Assembly (NCBI RefSeq): GCF_029168945.1
Contig: NC_083602.1
Span: forward strand, 28,135,323-28,199,322
Length of the DNA: 64,000 nt
From: Cannabis sativa
Taxonomy: Eukaryota; Streptophyta; Magnoliopsida; Rosales; Cannabaceae
Direction: 5' to 3'
Shown piece by piece: positions 35,304 to 50,965 of the stretch. The first letter of the stretch is position 1. Each line of letters opens with the position of its first letter. The translations under genes and the position numbers were made by a program. Below the pieces are notes generated by a model. That model worked only from the letters and a program-made list of their open reading frames with translations. It was not told the origin of the DNA and ran no database searches.

Positions 35304-36176
35304 ATGTCAAATCCCATGTTGTCACTCTTAACTGAAAATAAGCTAAATGGGTCTAACTTCCCAAAGTGGAGAGAGAACATTCATATTGCTCTCATAGGTG
35401 AAAGTGCCTCGTTTGTGTTGACTGAGCCGTCCCCTGAGCAGCCAAGTGACAATGCAACCAAAGCTGTAAAAGAGAAGTTCGAGCGTTGGCATAATGCTAA
35501 CAATAAAGCTCGTTACTTCATGCTTTCCAGCATGGTTGACACCTTGAAAACAAGGTTTGCAAACACTGTCACGGCTGCAGAAATCATGACGCAGTTAACT
35601 GAGCTATTCGGTATGGCATCTATTCAGTCTCGTTTCGACGCGACTAAGAAATTCATCAACGCACGGATGGAACCCCATCAGAATGTGCGTGATCACCTTC
35701 TCCAGATGGCTAGTTATTTCCAAGAAGCCCAGAATCATGGTGCTGAAATGGATCAGACTACTCAAGTGAGTCTCATCTTGAATAGCTTGACTCCAGATTT
35801 TCTGCCCTACACATCAAATTATGTCATGAATAAGAAGGAACAAGACTTTCATACTTTAGTCAATGACCTTCAGACATATGAAAATTTGATTGGAGGTCCC
35901 AAGAAAAGAGGGAATAAACCTCAGAATTCTGGAAATGGTAATAAGACAAGTAATCCTGAAGGACTTGTTGCTTCTACTTCCAAATCCCATCATAAGAAGA
36001 AGTGGAAAAATGCCAAGAAGCGAGCTCAAGCTGCGAATGCAGCTAGGAACAAAAATGCTGGAGCTTCTGGCAATACACAAAAAGGAAAATGTTTCTACTG
36101 CAATGAGAAAGGCCATTGGAAATCCCAATGTCCTAAGTATCTCGCAAAGAAACAAGGTATTTTCTTTATAAACTGA
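35304..36176 (+). CDS. gag: Copia-C Gag protein, intact (290 aa)
   Basis: This is the structural protein of the virus-like particle and binds and packages element RNA. N-terminal LLTENKLNGSNFPKWRENI (about 8-26) is the standard Copia gag opening. The helical core (about 60-195) includes LTELFGMASIQSR and MEPHQNVRDHLLQM. A Lys/Arg-rich basic stretch covers about 200-262. One CCHC zinc knuckle, C263-X2-C266-X4-H271-X4-C276, lies near the end. No protease follows: the frame stops 14 residues after the knuckle. It is the only intact gag in the window. The start ATG at 35304 matches the usual beginning of the family. Confidence 0.93.
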   Translation: MSNPMLSLLTENKLNGSNFPKWRENIHIALIGESASFVLTEPSPEQPSDNATKAVKEKFERWHNANNKARYFMLSSMVDTLKTRFANTVTAAEIMTQLTELFGMASIQSRFDATKKFINARMEPHQNVRDHLLQMASYFQEAQNHGAEMDQTTQVSLILNSLTPDFLPYTSNYVMNKKEQDFHTLVNDLQTYENLIGGPKKRGNKPQNSGNGNKTSNPEGLVASTSKSHHKKKWKNAKKRAQAANAARNKNAGASGNTQKGKCFYCNEKGHWKSQCPKYLAKKQGIFFIN

Positions 36177-37954
36177 TGTGTTTTTAGTGAATTATTATCC
36201 TTTTGGATTAATAATTCTGGACTACTAACCTTGTTTATTATTCTTCTTATAGCTAAAGCTTCTTAAACTCGGGTGCTGTCTTAACGAGTTGGATTAGAAA
36301 GCTGGATGGTGGATGGAGATTGTCTATAATAAAGAAGAAGCTCTTTCATTTGAATTAATTGTTTAGTTTTTTTAAACAATTTGGATTTCAAGTTTGGGAT
36401 CTTAATTCCCTGTTTGGTTCTCATAAATATTGCAAACATTTTTTTGGTTTATAATAAAATATCTTTTTCAATTATATTGCAATTTATGAGTTGAGCTTCA
36501 ATTCTTTATTTTATCTATTACCGATTATTATATTTATTATGTTTGAATATGTATGTGTTTTTATTATTGATGCAAATTCAAAAGTATTTAAACTCTTTAC
36601 AGAGTTATTACTACATAAACACTAGAAGTTATTTCTATGTTTATGAATAATTGTTGGTTTCAAAAACAATTATCTGAGAATTTGTTTAATAAAAAGATCT
36701 TTTGATCTGATAGGGGTGGAGAAAAGTTAAGAATAATATGCAGTTCAAACGATTTTTTATATCTAATGAACTCTGGATTATATTCAACTCCACAGACTCT
36801 CTATCACACTTAGAGATTTACAACCTTTAGGGGTGGACCATAATCTCTATAAACTTAGGGGTGGATTTTATTCTACAGTACCCTTTGTGACACATAATTT
36901 TAAACATGGAAATAATATAATAAATTAGCTATTATCAGAATAAATTCTTGATCTTGATTATATGTTCCAGTTTAGATTTACTGTTGTAATAGTTATTGAT
37001 ATCATTAAAGTTCTTTGATAATGTTTCACATTACCTTGGTTGAGTGGGAGAATATTAAAATTCTTTACCCATCTTCGTTTGGTTGATAATTGTGATAGGA
37101 ACTTAAGAACACCTCTGATAAAAACAAGTCTAACCATTCACATGGATAGAAATAACTTATCAGAATTATGAGAATAAGATAGAAGAATTCTTGCATAGTC
37201 TATTCGAAAGACTGATTCAAGATGTCTATTTCTCATAACATTTTATGGTATCTTGATTTGATTGCTTAAATCTCTAGCAAGTATTTTTCACTTCAAATAC
37301 TAGACTGCTATGTTGTTGAACTAATCTTAAAGAAACTTACAGTTTCGGCTTAAGATAATAAGTCACAATGAGATGTTCCCAGAAACAATAGTAAAAGGTT
37401 AAAAGTTTCTAACCAGACATCTGCTATTGAGTGGGAGCCATCTGAGATGTAATCAAATGGGGAACATTAGGGGACAATCAAGAAAGATTTACAAAAGTGA
37501 CGTATATGTTATTAGGGAACTTTGCATTAGTGGTCCTGATATGCACACCGACTCATTGTGAGATGGTGGTTACTCTGGGGGTGGAGGAATCATTATAGAA
37601 GAGTGTTAAAACCCATCTATAATAATTCAAGCTTCATCAGAGAAGATATAACTTTGTAAATTCAAAATTACCAGAAAGTTATTTTACTGAAGAAAATTCT
37701 ACACTGCTTTATCTCAATTCCAAATTTTAAAATTTGAGAGATATGTCTTCGGTTGTTCGGTATGTACTTAATGGGCGGTAAGGATTTCAGTATCCCTTGA
37801 CGAGTAAAGCATAAGTTAGGGAAGGTTTCATGTGTCTCATGAACTCGATTCCGTATATATGGGTGGATTCAAAGATACTACACTTGATCAGAGGATCAAG
37901 ACAAAAGATTGATTGTAATGCACTACTTGTTTTATGTTAGTGCAAGTGGGAGTT
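36177..37954 (+). other. Decayed pol-derived region of Copia-C, with polypurine tract
   Basis: No open frame. The strip at 36707-36750 (GATAGGGGTGGAG, then ATATGCAGTTCAAA) corresponds to the integrase text around RTDRGGEY in Copia-E, so this is collapsed pol and not foreign DNA. GTGCAAGTGGGAGTT at 37940-37954 is the polypurine tract shared with Copia-A, -B and, with one change, -E. Confidence 0.7.
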
Positions 37955-39905
37955 TGTTGGGTTTTATGCCCTAAATAAAACTCATTACAATCTGATTAGT
38001 TATCAATTTAGAAGTGAAGTATGTTTACATGTATGTTACATGTTTATGGTTTAATACATATACTTGATATGTGCACAAAATCAGTTAAATCCAGAACATA
38101 TAGTTATTCACAATTACAGTATCGTCAATACAGTGGAATGTGATTGTGATTATATGATTCAAAAGATTTGGTCCCTGTTCATCAGTGTTTTGGATTTACA
38201 ACCGATGTGATAATCAGGGATGAAGTATACTTACACTTGGAGTAAGTGTTATGTTCTTTCCAGAACATTGGCAAAGTATACTGGTTTCGAATGCATGGAG
38301 TATGCATTGGACTGGACCGATATTGAACTTGGTTAAAGATATTGTAAACTTACCGTTGTATCTTTCCAAGTCAATGTCAGAAGTTGATCTTAGATTAAGA
38401 GAATCTAAATCCTGATATGCTTAGGCTCAATCTCAGGAGTGCTATTCTTGTTCTTTGATTTATTAGTTAAAGCCTCGTTTTGAGTCGGGATAATACATAT
38501 ATTTTGGGAACATGATAAAGCATAACCGAATAGGGAGTGCTAAACATAAATATGGAAATCTATAGCTTCTACTGGTGTATAGAAGTAAAGTGATGATTCC
38601 TTTTGAGCTTAGTTAAATAGAAGTAAATGGATGAGCTCTTGTTTCAGTGACTATATATTAGATCACTAAAACATCATTTACAGGTAACTAAGTGTTCAAA
38701 TGGGCAAAATACATTGAGGGGTGTAAACGGTAAATTGGTCCCGTCTCGATGTAAATCATCTATATAGAGGATCTCTAAATCACATTAAGATTATAACAAT
38801 GGTTAAATGAGATAGCATATTGATATCGTGAAACATATGATATGCTCTATATAAGTCTGAGAGTGCAATTCCAAGTTCTAAGAGTGGATTCAACGAGGAA
38901 TTAATAAGTTAGGGATTTACTTGGTAAATCGGTTCAACTTATTGGAAGCTCAGAATATAGATCCATGGACCCCATTCTAGTTGAGATTATACTGTTTGTA
39001 GGACTCTATAATTGATTTATGATTAATCAATTATAATTCTAAAAGTTAGACTATGTCTAATTTGTGAATTCTCACAGTTTAGGGATGAAATTGTAAATAA
39101 GAGGGTTTCTAGGTTTAATTATTAATTATGAGACTTTGCATGTCTAAATTAATAATTAATTTTAAATGGCAATATTATTTAATAATCTATTTTAGTTATT
39201 AAATAATTGGTTTTGGCATTTAAATGATTAGAATTGGAAAAATGGCATTTTTGGAGAAATAGAAATAAAATTGAGGAAACTGCAAAATCAATGTGAGGTC
39301 CATTCACACCATGGCCGGCCACATCATTGCCTTTTCCCAATTATTATTTTTCAATTTAATTTGTCATTTAATTGCTAATCAAAGCCTAGCCTAAATAGGA
39401 AAGTGGTGAATCACACTAAATAAGGCAGTTATTCAATTACACAGTAAAAGAGGAAACTGTTTATTTGGAAAGTTGTGATCTTCCCTTTTCCTATATATAG
39501 CAGCCCCTCTCCTCTCTTTGTATACAGGAGTTTGCTTGAGAAAACTTTGCTTTGCAAAGTGTGTCACACGAAATCAAGAGAGAAAAACAGAGAGAGATTT
39601 CGAAATCCCTAGTGAGAGAGAAGTGCCCACTCACATCATTCAGTATCTCATCATAGTTTGGAAGACTGTGAAGGATCACATCCAACTGAAGAACTTTCGG
39701 GCTCAGATCTTGATTATACTCTGCTACAGACATGAATCAAGGGTTAGAGATCTGAGTGGAAGGAGACATAAATTCCGCTGCAATCACTGTAAGTTATTCT
39801 TAACTTTTATGTGTTTAGTTCATCGTTTTAGAAGTTCAATATTAGGTTGTTAAATCAACATACTTGCAAATAGATCTAAGATCCTGGATAAATATAATTC
39901 CAACA
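37955..39905 (+). repeat. Copia-C 3' LTR (1951 bp)
   Basis: Nearly identical to the 5' LTR. The few differences bunch near 38196, 38472-38492 and 38513-38531 and mostly swap CTG/CAG with CCG/CGG plus an added base. Confidence 0.93.
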
Positions 39906-42900
39906 CTTCCACCATTGTTTCATAATTTGCAAGTCAAGTATGGTCGCCACCATTAGGGTGATTCATACCATACAAAACACTTACAAACTACTTATCATGC
40001 GAGGTTAAACGGTGCGAAATTGCTAATGAACGTTCCTCCATTAGGGAGGATTACTCACTTAAACAAACGCGGTGTAAAACCCACAATGGAGATCGAATGT
40101 CTTAATAATAATCAAGCTCATTATTTAAAGTGAGTTGTATTTTCTTTGATTCTCTTTATTTAATTTATTTATTTTAAATATATATTTATTTAATTAAAAT
40201 TTCTAATTTAGAATGAAAAATTCCAAATATAAATTTTAATTTAATATTTATAAATTTTACTTAGATGGATATGAAAATAACATGAATTATTTCCATCTTA
40301 GTAATAATTTCCAATAAATATTTAGAAAAATATTCAATTTAAGTTGTTACAAAATTAATTTAAATTAATTTACAACTCAAATTTAATTTTCTATAAATAT
40401 ATATTGCATTTCGAAAAATTAAAGTATATAAGAATACAATTTTCGAAAAATGCATATTAAAATAAAAAATAAATCCTGGAAAAATTATTCTAATTTAATG
40501 TTGGCCCAAAATTAATTAATAAAATTAATTTACAACAAAAAATATAATTTTCCTATTTAATTAAATATATAAGAAAAATTTCAAATATTTAAGTATGATG
40601 ATGAAAATCAACTTAAATATTAATTTTCTATTTAATTAAATACACTAGAAAAATACTTCAAGCAAAAATATCATCTATCTAGATTTTCCTTTGACTAATT
40701 AATTCAATTTCTAATAATATACTTTAATTCAATTTATTTTAAATTAATCAATAAATGAAAAAAATCATTGATTTAAGTTGATCCAAGAATTAATTAAAAT
40801 AAATAATTAATTTACAACTTAATCTATTTTTCAAGATAAAATTCGAAATTCTAGCATTTAAGAAATGCAATTTCGAAAATTGATTAATAAAATAAAGAAA
40901 AAATATATTTTGAAAATTATTTAAATTTAGTTGAAAAAAAAAATTCAACTAAAAATAATTTTCTATTTAATTAAATGTCATGAAAAAGAAATATTTAAGT
41001 ATGATGATAAAAATCAACTTAGATATTCAATTTTCAAATTAATTAAATGTATTAAATTCAAGAAATAAATAATTAAGTGTAGAGAAGGCTTAATTATTAG
41101 TCTCTAGTTTAATACTAGGAAGAATATACTTAAAATAAATTGTACCAAAATTAATTAATAAATAATTAATTTCACAATGTATAATATTTCCTATTTAATA
41201 TTAGAAATAATAAGTAGTCTAGAAATAACTATCTAGAAAATATCTTATTTGACTAAGTATCTTTTCCACAAAATTTGGAAAAATATCTAATTTAAGTTTT
41301 AATAGAAAGAATCTAGAACTTAAATATTTTCAAATTTAAATTTAATTAAATATCAAAAATTAAGTTGTAACCACTTAATTTGAAAATATTCCATTTTAAG
41401 TTAATATTCGAAAAGATATTAACTTAAAAAAATATCTAAAGAATCTTAATAACCAATGCCTAAAATTCCTCAACTTAATTTTGAAATTTGAAATTCAAAA
41501 GATATTCAGATTTAAGTTGGTTAGTTGTAGATAACTAAATATCAACTTAAATAAGAATATTTAATGAAAAATTTAAATTAAGTTCCAGAAAGAATCTAGA
41601 TGGTTATAATTCTATATTTAATTAAATACAAGAAAATACATATAGTTTAGCTTAGAATAAAGAATTCTTTAAACTATAATTTTCTTAAATTAATTTCAAA
41701 ATAAATGAAATTAATTATGTTGCTAATCAATTTTATTAGGTTAAACTAGTTTAATTAACCTAGTACAGTTATTCAAATCAGGCAAATGGGCCTTCACAAT
41801 TGGGGTGGTTCATGTGAGGGGGTGCTGGGTTCAGTATGTCGTACCCACTTCTATGGCTCCCAACTCTCACACAAGGCCCAAAAGAGAGGAATTTAACCTT
41901 AATAAGAACAACTGTTATTAATTGAATAAGCCCAATAACTAAATGGGCCTAAATAAATTCTATCAAGAACTATGATAATTTATTTTAGCAACAACAACCT
42001 ATATGTATCTATAATCAAATTAAACACATAGGCTCACACAGACACACTTTGGATGGGTCCTACCATGTTGCTAGGTCATACATAGATGAAAGAAGATTGT
42101 AAATATACCTGTTACAAATTATTATCTTGACCAAGGGAGCCATCAGATCATTAGATCTGGCAAAAAGTAACCATGGCTATTTGCAATCAAGTAATAATAG
42201 GTATTGAAAACTTACACATAAGCTAAAACACATACTCCTGCAACAAGGTTAGTTGGATAGTTGGATGTAGGATTTATTTAATTTTAAATTAAATATTTAA
42301 TTTCGAAAATAATTAATTAAATAAAAAAAAATTCGAAAATTTAAAAAAAATTTGAAAAATTCGAAATTTTTAAAAAATTTAAATTTAAAATTAAACCTAC
42401 AATTTTTTGAAAAATTAGGTTTCAACCAACCTAAATATCATTTCAAAAATTTGCTAACTACTTTTAAATTTTAAATGTTATTTTATAAATAAAAATTAAA
42501 TACAAAATTAGAAAAGATAAATAAATATCTTTTTCAAATTTTAAATGTAATTTAAATAAATAAAATAACAAAAATTTTAAAAAATTAGCAAAATATCTTA
42601 TATCATTTAAAAATTACATGATTATAAATATCTTATTTTTAAATTTAAAATAAGATAAGATATAATCAAATTTTAAAATAAGATAGATATTTTAAGCAAG
42701 AAGATAGATACTAATTCTATTCAAATTCAAATTACACTAATATCTTGAATTAAATTTAAAAAAAATATTAAATTAATTCAAAATGATAATTAGAATTGAA
42801 TTAGGAATAGTAATAGTATAAATACAAAACTATACCAAAAATCGGAAGTTAATTCCATGCAAAAGTATGAAAAATCGAAGAGAAACAAAAAAATTGTGAA

Positions 42901-43161
42901 CTGTACGGACAGATTTGCGATCGCAGGAAAATATCAGCACAGCCCCGATTTTTTCAAATGTGCTTAATTTTTTCCATACTATCCAATAAAAATAATTCCA
43001 GAGATAAAAGCGCAATTATTTTTCACGAAAATTTTACAAACATCAATCAATCATCAAATAACACTCAATACAACATGATACCATCCAAAGAACATACAAA
43101 CAATCGTTTTAAAGTCTAAATTTCTTGTAAGTAAATCAATTACCATGGCTCTGAGGCCAGT
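39906..43161 (-). mobile_element. Copia-A internal region, 5' half (leader) and primer site
   Basis: Reverse-matches the AT-rich leader of Copia-B (8072-11420). The primer site lies at its right end (reversed, about 43143-43161: CCATGGCTCTGAGGCCAGT). Non-coding. Confidence 0.88.
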
Positions 43162-45042
43162 TGTTGGAAATTATTTTACCAGGATCTTAGATCTACTCAC
43201 AAGTATGTTTATTAACATCCTAAATAAGAACTTTCTAAAACGATAACTTAAACACATATAAAGTTTAAGAAACCTTACATTGGGTGCAGCGGAATTAAAT
43301 GACTCCTTCCGTTCAGATATCTAGCCCTTGATTCCTTTCTGTAGCAGAGCATTATCAATATCTGAACTTGGATCTCTTTCTCTGAATCCTTGATGCTGAA
43401 TCTCCTTTGCTGATGATCTTTCTTCACGATCTTCCTCACTATGATTGAGGTATCACTTGATGTGTGTGGGCACTACTCATACACTAAGGATTTCGAAATT
43501 CAAAGGAAGAAGAAAGAAGAAGTGGTAGCTAAAGATAGGGAGAGAGAGAGGCTCAGTTTTTCTGAATCAGAAGAAGTGTTTTTCCTGAAGCCTTCACTAT
43601 CTATTTATAGCATTCCACTAGGGTTAGATTTGAATTATATGGCATTAAAATAATGAAAAAAAATCAACTTAAAATACTACAATAGGTGGCCGGCCATACA
43701 CTAATGGATTGGGCCTTGCTTTTTGCAATTTTGCAATTTTAACACCTTTTGTATCTGATTTTCTCAAAAATGCCAATTTCCTAATTCAACCATTTAAATG
43801 TCAATTCTAACTATTTAATAACTATAAATAATTATTAAATAATATTGTCATTTATCATATTTATTAATTGAACCATACAAAGTATCATAATTAACAAATA
43901 TGCCCCTATAAACTCTTTCTTTACAATTTCGCCATTACTTAGTGAAAAATTCACAAATAGACATAGTCTAATTTGAGAATTATAATTGATTAATCAAAAC
44001 CAATTACATGAGTCTTACAAGCAATATTATCTCAACTAGTGGGGGGACCATGGGTCTATATAACCGAGCTTCCAATAAGTAGATCAAGAATTTAGCACTA
44101 AAATTCACTAACTTATTAATTCTTCGTTGAATCCACGCATAGAACTTAGAATTGCACTCTCAGTATATAGAATGCTCTATATGTTCCACCATATAGACAC
44201 ATCATTAGTTATCCATTGTTATAATCCTAATGTGATCAATGATCCTCTATATGAATGATCTACACTGTAAAGGGACTAGATTACCGTTACACCCTACAAT
44301 GTATTTATTCCTTAAAACACTTGACCCCGTATAAATGATATTTCAGCTTATGTGAAATGAGTACTCCACCATTTATGTTCGTTTGGTCAAGCTCGAAGGA
44401 GATCATCCTTTGCTTACTATTCGCCAGATAGAAGCTATAGATTCCATGTTTATGCTAGCGCTCCCACTCAATTGCACTACCGTGTTCCCAAAATGTACGT
44501 ATCACCCTGACCTAAAAGTAGGCTTAACTAACAAATCAAAGAACACGAATAGCCTTTCAAGATTGAGCCTAATCATAACAGGATTAAGAACATTTGATCT
44601 AGGATCAACTAGGCGATATTGACTTGAATAGATATTACGGTAAGTTTAATAAATCTAAGTCAAAGTTCAATATCGGTCCCTTCCGATGCATACTCCATGC
44701 ATCCAACCTGAGCTTTACTTTAACCAATGTTCTGGAAAGAACATAGCACTTCTCCAAATGCAAGTAAACTCTGTTGTAGATTATCATATCAGTAAAACCC
44801 TGTGTCTGATACATCTAGGAAAACTTTATTCACATAGTCATGTTTACTTTCCAATGTGTTGACGGCACAATAAACAAGATCAAGTATGTGAAAAGAGTTT
44901 CAGATGAATTTATACATTATGTACATATAATCATGAAATAAATCATGTGAACCATGCAACATTAAATGTTATTTCTGATCTATATTAATAAGTAAATCTG
45001 ATTATATTGAAATGAGTTTTATTTAGGGCATAAAACCCAACA
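43162..45042 (-). repeat. Copia-A 5' LTR (1881 bp)
   Basis: TGTTGGAAATTATTTTACC to AAACCCAACA, complete. The GTTGG duplication follows at 45043-45047. Confidence 0.93.
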
Positions 45043-48074
<3,032 letters not shown>

Positions 48075-48622
48075 TGTAATACCCTAGAATTAAAAAATGG
48101 ATCAGCCAAACCCTAATTAGATAATTATGAATAATTGAGGAATTATATTATTATATAATTCAGTATATGTGAATTAATATGATTTATGACATGTTAAGAC
48201 CCCGTTGGTGAGTCAGGGGTATTTCCGTAATTATGACCCAAGAAGGGTAAAATGTTGAAATTAATATATTTACGTGCTTATGGACTATATTATTATATAG
48301 TAAGCCTGTGCTATCTTTTTCAGGTGTATTCTGACAAGTTGGCGCGGTATAGTCACAACCGGGTATTTCGGGCCGAACTGGGTTCGGGGCCGAAATACAA
48401 TTTTGGGATGATTTATTGGCATTTTATTTATATGTGATTAATCTGAAATTAATTTGAGAATATTTGTGATGAGATTGACTAAATTGCCCTTGTGTATATG
48501 TGAGCTTGATTTTTAGCCCTAGGGGCAAAATGGTCATTTTGACCCTTATTTTATATTTAATAAAAGAAGTAATTTTGGCAAAAATGGATTCAATTTCTGG
48601 TTTCTTCTCCCTTGGACTTGAA

Positions 48623-48625
<3 letters not shown>

Positions 48626-48671
<46 letters not shown>
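48626..48671. repeat. (TC)23 microsatellite
   Basis: A pure TC run of 46 nt in the Gypsy-2 LTR. The Gypsy-1-family solo LTR has a shorter CT run at 59999-60024 in a comparable position. Confidence 0.95.
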
Positions 48672-48674
<3 letters not shown>

Positions 48675-49582
48675 CCCTCCTTTGGTTTCAAAATTTGGTT
48701 TGGTGAATTGGTGTGATTTGGAGCTAATTCTTGGAGCTAGATTGTGGGGGTTGTGCTTGCTTAAGTCTTGAGGTAGTTATTTCAGATTTTAATTGAATTT
48801 TCCCTTGCTGGATTTTATGGTTAAGAGCATGAAAAAGGTTGTTGATGAGCTTAGGTTGCATGTTAGTATTCTCCTTATGATATAAGCATGTTTTTACATG
48901 AATCTTTGATTATATGTTGGTATGGATTTTGATTGAGCTTGGATGATATTTTTGGAGTGTTTTGCTAGCTTGGGTTCATGTGTTTTTAAGGTGATATGCT
49001 GCTTGAAAATTATGAGGTTGATGGATTTAAAGCTCAAGTCTTGAGCTTGAAGAGTTATGTGTTAAGCATGATTTGGGTTTTTTGAGCAATTTGAATTTTG
49101 AGAATTGTTGTTGTTGTTGTTAGTTCTCTATTGTGATGATTTTTATCTGTAAGAAGTTAATTTTGGATATGGTATGATTGAGGTTCGAATTTATGGAAAA
49201 ATTGGCATGTTTAGGCCTTAAAAATGGAGTTTTTGGGTGTTCTGAACCTAGTTGTCGCGACGGGATTTTTGGCCGTCGTGACTGGGTTTGGCAGTGAGAA
49301 ATTCTATTTTTCTCAATTTTATTTTGGCCATAACTTTTCACTCGGGACTCCGTTTGGGACGTTCTTTATATTGTTGGAAAGCTCATTCCGAGCTCTATTT
49401 GATTATATGTGTTTTGAATGCCATGTTTATATTTTGTGAAAGTGAAATTAGGGATTAACCCTATTTGTGAAATCTCGGGTTGTGTGACTAGGATTACCGG
49501 CACTTGATCAGGAGCACCCAGGGGTTTAGAATCTCTGTTATTGCAGGACAACAGGTAAGACAGTAGTTTGCACGTAGAGTAT

Positions 49583-50526
49583 GCGCAGTGGCGCTTATGT
49601 TGAATATGATATATGTGAGTAATTGTAACTGGGATTAGGGTTATTACCCTAATATGAGCGGTTTAATAGCCTAGGGTTATTACCCTAGTGATTTATATTG
49701 TGTAAATACTATGCCATGTCGGATATGTGTATATATTGGGATTATGAATTATGCGCTTAAGGCATAATTAAACTAGACTCATTAAGCTAGTACCTTAAGT
49801 TTAATATTAATGCGGTCTAGGGTTATTACCCTAGAATATTATGAATCCAGTGAAAGCATGAGTTAGGGTTGACACTCTTAGTAAATGTTATCTGAGTATA
49901 TAGAAATGTATTATATGAGTGATTACATAGTATGCAAGTTAGGGTTATTACCCTAAGATTATATATGTTGTAGTAAATATTGAATACATGCATGTATGTT
50001 AAGAATTATGTGTATAAGACATAATTGGGTTAGACCTGGTATATATCACCAGGATAAACCACCGAAAGAACGTAATACATGGATTACATATATACATGAA
50101 TAGGGTTATGCGAGCAAGGCATAACCAGGTTAGGCTCGGTAACAAGAACCGAGGTAAACCCTACTGAGGCCTTATTGTATATAGACGTGTGAGAGTAACA
50201 CGTAGGTCTACTCCACGTAGACATAAATAGGCATGTGAGCGTAACATGGAGGTCTATAGCAAATAGACAAATATTGCAGTGGCACCAATAATTATGTGTT
50301 ACATATTGAGATTAAGGGTTATGCGTCAAGGCATAATCAAGTTGGACTCGGTAACCAGAACCGAGATGAACTATTCTAAGGCCTTATTGTAATTAGACGT
50401 GTGAGAGAAACACGTAAGTCTATGCCACGTAGATATAAATAGATCTGTGAGCGTAACACATAGGCCTACGCCACGTAGACATAAATAGGCATGTGAGTGT
50501 GACATGCAGGTCTGTGACACACAGAC
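49583..50526 (+). repeat. Array of about 17 stem-loops in the Gypsy-2 LTR
   Basis: Perfect or near-perfect hairpins follow one another. Four have arms around TATT: 49634-49653, 49671-49688, 49816-49835 and 49939-49956, core AGGGT-TATT-ACCCT. Three have TTATG-type arms: 49747-49769, 50004-50026 and 50104-50126. Loop-7 types are CCTGGT/ACCAGG 50035-50053, CTCGGT/ACCGAG 50135-50153 and 50347-50365, ACGTGT/ACACGT 50185-50203 and 50397-50415, and GCATGT/ACATGC 50489-50507. Loop-5 types are GTCTAC/GTAGAC 50206-50222, GTCTAT/ATAGAC 50252-50268 and GTCTGT/ACAGAC 50510-50526. Arms change together between related copies. Confidence 0.88.
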
Positions 50527-50965
50527 ATATATGAATGGCGTCACTGTTTAAATAGCAGGATGAGCATATTATATTTGTTAAGATTTATACTATCTTGCTG
50601 GGCTTGGCTCACGGGTGCTCAACTGTGCAAGAAAGCGTAAGACTGTCGTTGATCAGCCATGAGTGCAGGAGCTGGACGAAGAATGTACATGTCCGGGCCA
50701 TATCAGACCAAGCGGGTTAAGGGTCTACCAGTGTTGAATTTTTGAAACTCTTAGGCCGGCTAACTGAAAGAGACTTGTAATAAAATTTGTAAATATTTTT
50801 TGGGATCCCAACTGTTGTAAAGTTTAAATTATTACAAGTTTTATTTTCATTCCGTTTATCGTAAAGTTTAAATTCCGCGCTAATCTCATTAGTAATCCGT
50901 TTTAGGGGATTAGGATTTCATAAGTATCTTGGGTAGCGTGCTTAATTATTTAGGGCGTTACAATT

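Larger units (their letters stand above)
29914..39905 (+). mobile_element. Copia-C: complete gag-only (TR-GAG-like) Copia element, 9992 bp
   Basis: Perfect 5-bp duplication CTTCC (29909-29913, 39906-39910). 5' LTR 29914-31860, primer site 31861-31879, leader 31880-35303, gag 35304-36176, decayed region 36177-37954 with polypurine tract, 3' LTR 37955-39905. Protease, integrase, RT and RNase H are missing; only scraps of integrase are visible (near 36707-36750). The near-identical LTRs show recent movement, which must have used enzymes from another element, likely a relative of Copia-E. Confidence 0.93.
5722..45042 (-). mobile_element. Copia-A: outer Copia-type non-autonomous LTR element, split by four insertions
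   Basis: Minus-strand element flanked by the perfect 5-bp duplication GTTGG (5717-5721 and 45043-45047). Its parts are 3' LTR 5722-6180 plus 15864-17562, internal 17563-20366, 29746-29913 and 39906-43161, and 5' LTR 43162-45042. Removing Copia-B, the 15228 segment, the MULE MITE, Gypsy-1 and Copia-C leaves an internal region of about 6.2 kb that matches Copia-B in length and order. The interior has no gag and only scraps of pol, so the element needed proteins in trans. Its insertion broke a LINE RNase H frame. About 150 bp of the 3' LTR (the counterpart of 43619-43767) is lost next to Copia-B. Confidence 0.9.
48075..50962 (+). repeat. Gypsy-2 5' LTR (2888 bp)
   Basis: Runs from TGTAATACCCTAGAAT to GGGCGTTACA. 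It holds a (TC)23 microsatellite and a dense array of short stem-loops at 49583-50526. Confidence 0.88.

Noticed and set aside
42830..43015. Short frames in the reversed Copia-A leader and decayed interior (also 13977, 17755 and 18621)
   Set aside because: All fall in degraded, AT-rich retrotransposon sequence, match only sibling copies, and carry no domain.
49634..49956. AGGGTTA/TAACCCT text suggesting telomeric repeats
   Set aside because: The motif is AGGGTTATTACCCT, an inverted repeat spread over 320 bp, not tandem TTTAGGG.
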